A stretch of 64,000 bases of DNA from Carboxylicivirga sp964602515 (GTDB lineage: Bacteria > Bacteroidota > Bacteroidia > Bacteroidales > Marinilabiliaceae), in assembly GCA_964602515.1 (NCBI GenBank), contig CAZRRJ010000002.1, positions 620,001 through 684,000 of the forward strand. The letters are read 5' to 3'. The notes under the pieces were generated by a model. That model searched no databases. It saw nothing but the letters and a program-made list of their open reading frames with translations, and was not told the origin of the DNA. The position numbers and the translations under genes are program-made. The first letter of the stretch is position 1. Every line of letters starts with the position of its first letter. This document shows, one piece after another, positions 36,986-45,339 of this stretch.

Positions 36986-37045
36986 ATGACACTCATACAA
37001 CTTCATATTCATCAACATCATTTTTTATCCATCAGGATGAGCTAA
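36986..37045 (+). CDS. hisL: his operon leader peptide 2
   Basis: A 19-codon ORF, MTLIQLHIHQHHFLSIRMS, with four His codons within six positions (37004-37021). It starts 13 bases after the T-run of the first attenuator. It is followed 24 bases later by a second hairpin (37070-37103) just before hisG. This repeats the leader-plus-hairpin layout, so a transcript must pass two His-sensing steps if both work. The high His content in a second short ORF is hard to explain otherwise. Confidence 0.75.
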   Translation: MTLIQLHIHQHHFLSIRMS

Positions 37046-37069
37046 TGTATTGTGTGTTAGAATGAAACA

Positions 37070-37103
37070 AACAAAGGCTTATCTAATTAGATAAGCCTTT
37101 GTT
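37070..37103 (+). terminator. his attenuator hairpin 2
   Basis: A perfect 34-base palindrome with arms AACAAAGGCTTATCTAA and TTAGATAAGCCTTTGTT. The realistic hairpin has a stem of about 13-15 bp. It lacks a long T-run; only TTTGTT ends the arm, followed by AT-rich sequence, so termination may be weaker than at hairpin 1. It ends 28 bases before the hisG ATG. Confidence 0.65.
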
Positions 37104-37131
37104 ATATGATAATAATTTAATAACGATAGCA

Positions 37132-37992
37132 ATGGAAACTAAATTAAGAATTGCATTACAGAAAAAAGGGCGTTTAAATGAAGACTCAATGAAGTTATTA
37201 AAAGAGGCTGGTATTAAATTTAATATTGGCAGTGGCAAACTGGTTGCTTCATCTCCTAATTTTCCTATTGAAGTATTGTTTTTACGTGATGATGATATAC
37301 CACAAACTGTTGCTGATGATGTTGCTGATATTGGTATTGTTGGTGAGAATGAAATAAGAGAAAAAGGATTTGAACTGAATGTAGTGAAACGCTTAGGTTT
37401 TAGTAAATGTAGAATCTCACTGGCTATTCCTAAAGCTGAAGAATATAGTGGCTTGAGTTATTTTGAGGATAAAAAAGTAGCAACCTCGTACCCCGTAATA
37501 CTAGGGAAATACTTTAAGGAACAGAATATTAATGCAGATATACACGAGATTGCAGGATCTGTTGAAATTGCACCGGGCATAGGTTTGGCCGATGGTATTT
37601 TTGATATCGTAAGTTCAGGGAGTACATTGGTAGCGAATCGCCTGAAAGAAGTGGAAGTGGTAATGCAGTCAGAAGCTATACTTGTGTCGGGCACTAACTT
37701 ATCGGCCGAGAAAATGCAGCTCTTAGATGAGTTAATTTTTCGGATTGATTCGGTGATGGCAGCAAACTCTAATAAGTATATCCTTATGAATGTGCCGAAC
37801 GATAAAGTAGATGAGATTGTTAAAGTACTACCGGGTATGAAAAGTCCAACAGTACTTCCATTAGCGGATAAAGGCTGGAGTTCTGTCCACTCTGTTATAC
37901 AGGAGAAGAAATTTTGGGAAATTATAGGTCAGTTAAAAGATATAGGAGCCGAAGGCTTATTGGTTATTCCAATTGAAAAAATGATCTTATAG
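37132..37992 (+). CDS. hisG: ATP phosphoribosyltransferase, long form
   Basis: First, feedback-controlled step of histidine synthesis (ATP plus PRPP). It has 286 residues from METKLRIALQKKGRL; a TTG start 33 bases upstream lies inside the hairpin and is unlikely. It has LRDDDIPQTVADDVADIGIVGENE, KVATSYPVILGKYF and the PRPP loop GIGLADGIFDIVSSGSTL. The C-terminal ACT-like regulatory domain (about residues 215-286) marks the HisG long form, which needs no HisZ. First gene of hisGDCB. Confidence 0.95.
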   Translation: METKLRIALQKKGRLNEDSMKLLKEAGIKFNIGSGKLVASSPNFPIEVLFLRDDDIPQTVADDVADIGIVGENEIREKGFELNVVKRLGFSKCRISLAIPKAEEYSGLSYFEDKKVATSYPVILGKYFKEQNINADIHEIAGSVEIAPGIGLADGIFDIVSSGSTLVANRLKEVEVVMQSEAILVSGTNLSAEKMQLLDELIFRIDSVMAANSNKYILMNVPNDKVDEIVKVLPGMKSPTVLPLADKGWSSVHSVIQEKKFWEIIGQLKDIGAEGLLVIPIEKMIL

Positions 37993-38063
37993 AGAGTAAG
38001 CCTGGTATAAATGTAAAAGGCATATACAAAAACATTTACATTCAAAATAACTAGAAATTAATC

Positions 38064-39350
38064 ATGCAAAAAATACGATATCCACGAAAAGAAGAATGGC
38101 AAAAGCTACTGGAGCGGCCTGATAATGGTTTGGAAGATGTTTATGATACTGTTCGGGCTGTATTGGATGATGTGCAGCGTAATGGAGATGCAGCACTGAA
38201 GAAATATACACGCCTTTTTGAAGGTATTGAACTATCACAGCTTGAAGTAAGCCAGCAAGAAATTGACGAGGCCTGTAAGCAAGTGAGTAATGAATTAAAA
38301 AATGCAATATTGTTGGCCAAACAAAACATTGAAACCTTTCATAGGTCGCAAAAAACACAAAAAAAGCTTGTTGAAACCATGCCGGGAGTGCAATGTTGGC
38401 AGAAAAGTGTTGCTATTGAAACAGTAGGACTATACATACCCGGAGGAACAGCGCCTTTATTTTCAACAGTACTGATGTTGGGTATTCCTGCTAAACTGGC
38501 TGGTTGTAAGGAGGTGGTATTGTGCACTCCTGCCAGGAAAGGAGAGCTTATTGACCCGGCTATTTTATATACGGCATCATTGGTGGGTATAAATCGCATC
38601 TTTAAGTTAGGGGGTATTCAGGCTATTGGAGCTATGACATATGGTAGTGAATCGGTGCCGGCCGTAGCAAAAATATTTGGTCCGGGTAATCGCTTTGTTA
38701 CCGCGGCCAAGCAATTGGTTAGTATTAAAGATGTGGCTATTGATATGCCTGCAGGTCCATCAGAGCTTTTGGTTTTAGCTGATGATAGTGCCGATCCCGT
38801 TTTTGTGGCAGCTGATTTGTTGTCGCAGGCTGAACATGGTACAGACAGCCAGGTGATATTTGTTACAAACAGTGAAAAATTGTTTCAGCAAGTGGAAATA
38901 GAAGTAAAAAAACAATTAAACCAATTGCCTCGGCAGGAAATTGCTGAGCAAGCTTTGGAAAATAGTCGCTTAATTGTGTTGAAAGAGGTGGATGAAATGA
39001 TGGAGATGTGTAACCAATATGCACCTGAGCACCTTATAATTTCAATGCGTAACAATGAAGAGATAGGCAATAAAGTGGTTAATGCTGGTTCAGTATTTTT
39101 AGGAAACTATTCGCCGGAAAGTGTAGGAGATTATGCCTCAGGAACAAATCATACCTTGCCAACACATGGTTATGCCAATGCCTATAGCGGAATAAATTTG
39201 GATAGCTTCCTTAAAAAAATAACCTTTCAGAAAGTTAGCGCTTTGGGTTTGAGTAAAATAGGATCGTCAATAGAAATAATGGCCGAAGCAGAACAACTTA
39301 TTGCTCATAAGAATGCAGTAACGGTGCGCTTGAATAAAATGAATAAATAA
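38064..39350 (+). CDS. hisD: Histidinol dehydrogenase
   Basis: Oxidises L-histidinol to L-histidine in two NAD-dependent steps with zinc. The 428-residue length is normal. It has VGLYIPGGTAPLFSTVLMLGIPAKLAGC, GVGAIGAMTYG-like QAIGAMTYGSESVPAVAKIFGPGNRFVT, the zinc-site region LLSQAEHGTDSQVI and APEHLIIS, and the catalytic end ASGTNHTLPTHGYANAYSG. Third leader-controlled operon gene order hisG-D-C-B is standard. Confidence 0.96.
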   Translation: MQKIRYPRKEEWQKLLERPDNGLEDVYDTVRAVLDDVQRNGDAALKKYTRLFEGIELSQLEVSQQEIDEACKQVSNELKNAILLAKQNIETFHRSQKTQKKLVETMPGVQCWQKSVAIETVGLYIPGGTAPLFSTVLMLGIPAKLAGCKEVVLCTPARKGELIDPAILYTASLVGINRIFKLGGIQAIGAMTYGSESVPAVAKIFGPGNRFVTAAKQLVSIKDVAIDMPAGPSELLVLADDSADPVFVAADLLSQAEHGTDSQVIFVTNSEKLFQQVEIEVKKQLNQLPRQEIAEQALENSRLIVLKEVDEMMEMCNQYAPEHLIISMRNNEEIGNKVVNAGSVFLGNYSPESVGDYASGTNHTLPTHGYANAYSGINLDSFLKKITFQKVSALGLSKIGSSIEIMAEAEQLIAHKNAVTVRLNKMNK

Positions 39351-39442
39351 ATGAAACTTGGCAAAAGTATCAAAGGGCAAAATTATTTGTCGTATGTCAC
39401 TCATCTTGCTACTAATGTCTTGTTACTTGATATTTTAATATA

Positions 39443-40480
39443 ATGAAACCAATAAAACGACTCCTAAGACCTAATATACAAAGCCTGAAGCCTTACTCAT
39501 CAGCACGTGATGAATATACGGGAGAAGCAGCTGTATTTCTTGATGCCAATGAAAGCCCATATAACCAGCCCTATAATCGTTATCCTGATCCGTATCAGCG
39601 CAAAGTGAAAGCTAAAATTGCCCGGATTAAAGATATTAGAGCAGGACAGATATTTTTGGGTAATGGTAGTGATGAGCCAATTGACATGCTGTTTAGAGCA
39701 TTTTGTGAGCCGGGTGTTGATAATGTGGTATGCATAGACCCCACTTACGGTATGTACCAGGTGGCAGCCGATATTAATAATATCGTAGTGCATAAAGTAC
39801 AATTAACCAATGATTTTGAGTTAGATGTGGAAGCCTTGCTAGCGAAGTGCAACGATAAAACAAAGCTCATGTTTATCTGCTCTCCTAATAATCCTACCGG
39901 TAATTGTTTTAAAGAAAAAGACATGCTTTCTTTAATTAAACTGTTTGAAGGTATTGTGGTGCTTGATGAAGCTTACATTGATTTTGCACCTGAAAAGAGT
40001 TTACTGTCGCAACTTAATAAATATCCGAACCTGGTTATTTTGCAAACTTTCTCAAAAGCCTGGGGAATGGCAGGTATCCGTTTGGGAATGGCATTTGCTT
40101 CAGAGGAGATTGTAGGTGTTTTGAGTAATATTAAGTATCCGTACAATATTAATATACTTACGCAGGAAAAAGCTTTAGAACTGTTAGAATGCGAACCTGA
40201 CAAGCAATATTGGGTACAACAATTATTAGCCGAACGAGCTAAGATGCAAATAAGTTTAGCTGGCTTAAGTTTTGTTCAAGTGGTATACCCTTCTGATGCC
40301 AATTACTTATTGATTAAAGTGGATGATGCCAATGGTATTTATAATTTTTTGGTGAGCAAGAAAATTATCATTCGTAATCGTTCCACAGTATCTTTATGTG
40401 CCGGATGTTTGCGTATTACTATTGGACAGCCTGCTGAAAATAGTTTGTTGCTTGAAGCTTTATCTATGTTTGAAAAATAA
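39443..40480 (+). CDS. hisC: Histidinol-phosphate aminotransferase
   Basis: PLP aminotransferase converting imidazole acetol phosphate to histidinol phosphate. It has 345 residues with LDANESPYNQPYNRYPDP, GNGSDEPIDMLFRAFCEPG, SPNNPTGN, LDEAYIDFAPEKS and the PLP lysine in LQTFSKAWGMAGIRLG. It lies between hisD and hisB. Confidence 0.95.
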   Translation: MKPIKRLLRPNIQSLKPYSSARDEYTGEAAVFLDANESPYNQPYNRYPDPYQRKVKAKIARIKDIRAGQIFLGNGSDEPIDMLFRAFCEPGVDNVVCIDPTYGMYQVAADINNIVVHKVQLTNDFELDVEALLAKCNDKTKLMFICSPNNPTGNCFKEKDMLSLIKLFEGIVVLDEAYIDFAPEKSLLSQLNKYPNLVILQTFSKAWGMAGIRLGMAFASEEIVGVLSNIKYPYNINILTQEKALELLECEPDKQYWVQQLLAERAKMQISLAGLSFVQVVYPSDANYLLIKVDDANGIYNFLVSKKIIIRNRSTVSLCAGCLRITIGQPAENSLLLEALSMFEK

Positions 40481-40563
40481 ATGTTGGATACAAAAGTTAA
40501 GTATAAGACAAGTTACAATATTTCGTTGATGTTAAGCTTTAAATATCTTGATACTATCTGAAA

Positions 40564-41691
40564 ATGAAAAAAGTACTCTTTATAGACCGTGACGGAACGC
40601 TTATTGTTGAGCCACCTATAGATTATCAGGTGGATAGCCTTGAAAAACTGGAGTTTTATCCCGGTGTATTTCAGAACCTGTTGAAGATTGTAGATTTACT
40701 CGATTTTGAACTGGTTATGGTAACTAACCAGGATGGGCTCGGAACTGATTCATTTCCGGAAGATAGGTTTTGGCCGGCACAGAATAAGATGCTGACAACC
40801 TTTAAAAATGAAGGAATTGTATTCTCCGATATTTTGATTGACCGTTCTTTCCCGGAAGATAATGCACTAACACGAAAACCCCGTACAGGACTGCTTACTA
40901 AATATTTGACAGGTCATTATGATTTGGCTAATTCATTTGTAATAGGAGATAGAATTACAGATGTTGAACTGGCGGCAAACATGGGATGCAAAGCTATCTT
41001 TTTAAAGGAAAGTGAAGCAGCTAATGAAGCCTTGAGTAAGGCTGGTTTGCTTAGTACTTGTGTGTTGACTTCCTGCGATTGGGATGCCGTAACGAACTTT
41101 TTATTTTCATCGGAACGTTTTGCAACGGTTGAACGCCATACGACCGAAACAAAAATAAACGTTACTATTAATCTGGATGGAAATGGACAATGCAATATCG
41201 ATACTGGCCTTCATTTTTTCGATCATATGTTGGAGCAAATTGGACGTCACTCCGCTTGCGACTTATCGGTTAAAGTAGATGGTGATTTGCATGTTGATGA
41301 ACACCATACCATTGAAGATACTGCTATTGCACTGGGTGAAGCAGTTAAAAAAGCCTTAGGTGATAAGCGAGGTATTGAGCGATATGGTTTTTGCCTGCCA
41401 ATGGATGATTGTTTGGCACAAGTAACCCTCGATTTTGGTGGACGTTCATGGCTGGTATGGAATGCTGATTTTAAACGCGAGATGATAGGAGACATGCCAA
41501 CAGAGATGTTTTATCACTTCTTTAAAAGTTTTTCCGATGCAGCAGCATGCAATTTGAATATTAAAGCCGAAGGTAAGAATGAACACCACAAAATAGAAGG
41601 TATCTTCAAGGCACTGGCAAAAGCTATTAAGGCTGCTGTTCGCAAGGATCCGTATAATAATCGATTACCAAGTACTAAAGAAATGCTATAA
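40564..41691 (+). CDS. hisB: Bifunctional histidinol-phosphatase / imidazoleglycerol-phosphate dehydratase
   Basis: Two histidine steps in one chain of 375 residues. The N-terminal HAD phosphatase (about residues 1-165) has FIDRDGTLI, VTNQDGLG and IGDRITDVELAANMG. The C-terminal dehydratase (about 185-375) has GLHFFDHMLEQIGRH, DEHHTIEDTAIALGEA and EGKNEHHKIEG with the manganese-binding His clusters. In Escherichia coli HisB the phosphatase has a Cys/His zinc loop before RKP; here that stretch reads RSFPEDNALTRKP without Cys or His, so zinc is probably not bound. Last gene of hisGDCB. Confidence 0.95.
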   Translation: MKKVLFIDRDGTLIVEPPIDYQVDSLEKLEFYPGVFQNLLKIVDLLDFELVMVTNQDGLGTDSFPEDRFWPAQNKMLTTFKNEGIVFSDILIDRSFPEDNALTRKPRTGLLTKYLTGHYDLANSFVIGDRITDVELAANMGCKAIFLKESEAANEALSKAGLLSTCVLTSCDWDAVTNFLFSSERFATVERHTTETKINVTINLDGNGQCNIDTGLHFFDHMLEQIGRHSACDLSVKVDGDLHVDEHHTIEDTAIALGEAVKKALGDKRGIERYGFCLPMDDCLAQVTLDFGGRSWLVWNADFKREMIGDMPTEMFYHFFKSFSDAAACNLNIKAEGKNEHHKIEGIFKALAKAIKAAVRKDPYNNRLPSTKEML

Positions 41692-42198
41692 TCAGAGTTC
41701 TCAGGATATAAGTATAATAGCCCTATTATTTATGTAAGCCCTCAAGATATCAATGTAACCGTGTATGAGTTGAATGTAAAGGTCAAAGATGTTAATGTAA
41801 TAACAGTAGCATTGTATGTAAGACTGATAGAATGCATTGTAAGGCCTCAAGATATCAATGTAACCGTGTATGAGTTGAGTGTAAAGATCGAAGAAGTTAA
41901 TGTAATAGCAGTAGCATTGTATGTAAGACTGACAGAATACATTGTAAGTCCTCAAGATATCAATGTAACTGTGTAAGAGTTGAATGTAAAGATCGAAGAA
42001 GTTAATGTAATAGCAGTAGCATTGTATGTAAGACTGACAGAAGGTATTGCAGTTAATCAAGCATACGATGTAATTGTGTGTGTTGAATTACATTGACCAA
42101 AATCACCTGTTTTTTCTTCTCATCCCAACTTATTTAACTTATTTTGTCGGTATTAAAAAAGTTGGATATATAGCTATAAGTATAAATAAAATCTTTAC
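41692..42198. other. Intergenic region holding a 21-bp tandem array
   Basis: About 500 bases between hisB and the next gene. Most is the array described separately (41731-42087). The last 110 bases are AT-rich and must hold the promoter of the downstream gene, but no clear consensus is seen. No clear terminator hairpin follows hisB. Confidence 0.6.
41731..42087. repeat. Tandem array, 21-bp period with 105-bp higher-order period
   Basis: Seventeen consecutive 21-base units each begin with (A/T/G)xTGTAA or a one-base variant: motif starts at 41731, 41752, 41773, 41794, 41815, 41836, 41857 and so on every 21 bases to 42067. Every fifth unit repeats more exactly (for example CTCAAGATATCAATGTAAC at 41741, 41846 and 41951), a 105-base super-unit present three times plus degenerate ends. 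An inverted motif, TTACATT, closes the array at 42088. No indels break the register. Frames crossing the array are open on both strands for 70-119 codons, but differences between copies mostly change amino acids and one copy has a stop, so coding is unlikely. Confidence 0.88.
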
Positions 42199-45192
42199 AT
42201 GCAAACAGGTATTGACCAGATAGAACTCTCTCAGATATATAATCGTAAGCGAAGCGATCGTGATATTTTTCAAGAACTAATGTCATTTAAAGTGCGTGAA
42301 GTGTTGCTGATTGCCAATCATTACGATGCATACAGTATTGTACGCGAAGGTCGTTTTTTCGATAAAATATTTGGCGAGTACCTTCATCTTAATCTTTTTA
42401 CTGCTCCACGTATTACAAGTGTAGCAACCTGCGAAGAAGCAGAAGAATTGATGAGTGAACGGGACTTTGAGATGGTGATACTAATGGCAGGACTCGATAA
42501 ACAGTTGCCATTGGTAATGAGCACTCGCTTAAAAGAAGCCAGTCCGGAAGTCCCAATATTATTGATGGTGAATAACAATGCCGATCTCAAATTTTTTGAT
42601 GAAGCCAGTGGGAATATTGAAAATATAGAACGTGTATTTGTATGGAATGGCGACTCACGTGTATTTCTGGCTATGATTAAATATGTAGAAGATAAGATGA
42701 ATGTAGCCAAGGATGTAAAAGTTGGTGATGTGCGTGTTATCTTGCTTGTGGAAGATTCACAAAAATATTATACACGATACCTCCCTTTACTGTATTCCAT
42801 TATTATGCGCCAAACGCAAGCTATATTAGAGGAAGAATCAAAAGACCAGTTGCATAAAATTATGAAAATGCGGGTGCGGCCCAAAATTCTTTTAGTGAGT
42901 AACTATGAGGATGCAGTAGAGATAGTTGATCGCTACCTTGATAACCTGATTTGCGTTATCTCAGATGTGAAATATACCCGCAATGGAAAAGAAGATGAAG
43001 ATGCCGGCGTGGAGTTAATAAAGTACGTTAAGTCGAAAACCATAATACCAACATTATTACAATCATCAGACCCTTCAAATGCATTACGGGCAGAAGCTAT
43101 TAAGTCTGATTTTATTGATAAAAATTCCGACAGTCTTTCATTAGATATTTATAACTTCATACATCAGAAGCTTGGATTTGGTGATTTTGTATTTAAAAAC
43201 AGTCGTGGAGCAAAAATTGCAGTTGCACGTAATATGAAAGAATTTGTGGAGTGTATTGAGGAGGTTTCGCCTGAATCGTTACTTTACCATGCACGCCGTA
43301 ATGGTATCTCTACGTGGTTAATGGCCAGGGGAGAGATTAGCATTGCCAAACAACTGCGCCCTTATCGAATCGAAGATTTTGAAAGTTTTACTAAGTTACG
43401 ACAAGCTATACTTGATGTTTTTGAGGATGTTCGCTTAAAGCGATTGCGTGGAAAGGTGGTCATGTTCGATAAGGAAATGGTAAAAAGCAGCCGTTATATT
43501 GTACGTATAGGCGAAGGTTCTTTTGGAGGAAAAGGCCGTGGAGTAGCTTTTCTAAGTAATTTTATTGAAAACATCAACTTTTCTAAAATAGTTGATGATA
43601 TCAATATAAAAATTCCACCAACCACAATTATTGGAGCCAGTGAGTTTACACACTTTATCGAAAAGAATAACCTGTATACCTTAGCTTTTGTAGAAAAAAA
43701 ATTTGACGAAATAAAAGCGCTGTTTCTTAAATCGGAATTAAGTGATGAGGTAAATGAAAAACTGATGCAATATGTTGAAGTTATGGATAAACCTTTGGCT
43801 GTACGTTCGTCCGGGTTGTTCGAAGATAGTTTGTTACAACCTTTTGCCGGGGTTTATGCCACGTATATGGTACCCAATAACCATCCTAATATAAATGAGA
43901 GATACCGTCAGTTGTGTACAGCCGTTAAGCTGGTTTATGCCTCAATGTTTAGCGATCCGGCAAAAGCTTATTTTGATGCAGTTAATTATAAAATCGAAGA
44001 AGAAAAGATGGCTGTCATCATTCAGGAGGTTGTTGGTGGACGTGTAGGAGACCGCTTTTATCCGCATATTAGTGGTGTCGCTCAGTCATATAATTACTAC
44101 CCATTCTCATATATGAAACCGGAAGATGGTTTTGCTGTTTTAGCCGTAGGCTTAGGTAAATATGTTGTTGGAGGTGAAAAGGCTTATCGGTTCTGCCCTA
44201 AACATCCAAAGTTGGAATTAAATTCTATTCAGGATCAGATTAAAGATTCACAATCGTACTTTTATGCACTCGATTTGGATAAGGACGATTTTTGCCTTGA
44301 AGAAGGTGGTGAGGATGCTGCTATTGTAAAGCTTAGTATTAAAGAGGCCGAAGAAGATGGTAATTTGAAGCATTGTGCGTCTGTTTATGATTTTAATTAC
44401 GACAGGATGGTTAACGATTTCTCGAAGCGTGGACCACGGGTGGTTAATTTCTCAAATATTATAAAGTACGATTATATAAAGTTGTCAAAAACTTTGGACA
44501 TGCTTTTGCGCTTTTTTAAGGAAGCTATGGGAGCTCCTGTTGAAATTGAGTTTGCAATCGACCTGGAACCCGGACGACATAATCTTCCAACCCTGTATTT
44601 ACTTCAGATTAAACCACTTATTAGGGTGGAGAATGATGTAAGTATTGATTTTGATGCAGTTAAAAAGGATAAGCTTGTGCTACAATCCATTAAAGGTATG
44701 GGTAATGGGCGCCTGGATCATATTAAGGATGTGGTGTATATGAATATTGATTTGTTTGACCGTACCAAAACAGCTGAGATGGGAAAGGAAATGGAGGCAA
44801 TCAACAGGTATTTTGAAGAGCAAGGTAAGGAGTATGTTTTGATTGGCCCTGGCCGATGGGGTACACGTGATCGTTTTACCGGAATTCCGGTATATTGGTC
44901 GCAAATATCTCATGCGCGCATTATTGTAGAGATGGGCTTGCCTAATTTCCCACTTGATGCTTCTCTTGGATCGCATTTCTTTCATAATGTCACTTCAATG
45001 AATGTAGGTTATTTTAGCGTACATCATAATGGAGAAGATCAATTTGTAAATCTCGATCTGTTAAAAGAGCAAAAACTGGTTCGCGAAACGGTCTATTTCC
45101 GGCATGTTGAATTTGAGCACCCTCTTAATATATTGATGGATGGTAAGCAGCAGAAAGCAGCTATTGTATGGAATGATAATTCCGATGCATAG
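42199..45192 (+). CDS. PEP/pyruvate-binding (PPDK N-domain) protein with receiver-like domains
   Basis: A 997-residue cytoplasmic protein. Two response-regulator-like domains occupy about residues 30-330; REVLLIANHYDA and RVILLVEDSQKYYTRYL start one each, and the second region contains VISDVKYTRNG. A pyruvate phosphate dikinase/PEP synthase ATP-grasp nucleotide-binding domain follows at about residues 430-830 (GEGSFGGKGRGVAFLSNF, PLAVRSSGLFEDSLLQPFAG, VEIEFAIDLEPG...LLQIKPL). The phosphohistidine and PEP-binding domains of true PPDK are missing. A conserved-looking tail has GPGRWGTRD. It is probably a signalling or regulatory relative, not a dikinase; exact function unknown. Confidence 0.75.
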   Translation: MQTGIDQIELSQIYNRKRSDRDIFQELMSFKVREVLLIANHYDAYSIVREGRFFDKIFGEYLHLNLFTAPRITSVATCEEAEELMSERDFEMVILMAGLDKQLPLVMSTRLKEASPEVPILLMVNNNADLKFFDEASGNIENIERVFVWNGDSRVFLAMIKYVEDKMNVAKDVKVGDVRVILLVEDSQKYYTRYLPLLYSIIMRQTQAILEEESKDQLHKIMKMRVRPKILLVSNYEDAVEIVDRYLDNLICVISDVKYTRNGKEDEDAGVELIKYVKSKTIIPTLLQSSDPSNALRAEAIKSDFIDKNSDSLSLDIYNFIHQKLGFGDFVFKNSRGAKIAVARNMKEFVECIEEVSPESLLYHARRNGISTWLMARGEISIAKQLRPYRIEDFESFTKLRQAILDVFEDVRLKRLRGKVVMFDKEMVKSSRYIVRIGEGSFGGKGRGVAFLSNFIENINFSKIVDDINIKIPPTTIIGASEFTHFIEKNNLYTLAFVEKKFDEIKALFLKSELSDEVNEKLMQYVEVMDKPLAVRSSGLFEDSLLQPFAGVYATYMVPNNHPNINERYRQLCTAVKLVYASMFSDPAKAYFDAVNYKIEEEKMAVIIQEVVGGRVGDRFYPHISGVAQSYNYYPFSYMKPEDGFAVLAVGLGKYVVGGEKAYRFCPKHPKLELNSIQDQIKDSQSYFYALDLDKDDFCLEEGGEDAAIVKLSIKEAEEDGNLKHCASVYDFNYDRMVNDFSKRGPRVVNFSNIIKYDYIKLSKTLDMLLRFFKEAMGAPVEIEFAIDLEPGRHNLPTLYLLQIKPLIRVENDVSIDFDAVKKDKLVLQSIKGMGNGRLDHIKDVVYMNIDLFDRTKTAEMGKEMEAINRYFEEQGKEYVLIGPGRWGTRDRFTGIPVYWSQISHARIIVEMGLPNFPLDASLGSHFFHNVTSMNVGYFSVHHNGEDQFVNLDLLKEQKLVRETVYFRHVEFEHPLNILMDGKQQKAAIVWNDNSDA

Positions 45193-45339
45193 AATATTTT
45201 AATTGTAACTCCATTCAAAATGAAACTTTTATTTTTTTTTCATAGAGGATAAAAGAGTCTTAAAATATTGTAAAAAAGGATTTCTATTTATATCTTGATG
45301 ATCATCACATTATTAACCAAGATATAAATAAGGAAATTC

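Noticed and set aside
41761..41976. 71-codon plus-strand ORF in the array, in phase with hisB
   Set aside because: It starts only at GTG, is broken by a stop in the third copy, and substitutions between copies are almost all amino-acid-changing. Treated as repeat DNA.
41701..42060. 119-codon minus-strand ORF across the 21-bp array (Cys/Tyr/Ile-rich 35-residue repeats)
   Set aside because: The open frame follows from a repeat length divisible by three. No start context or known family was found, and copy differences show no protein-level conservation.
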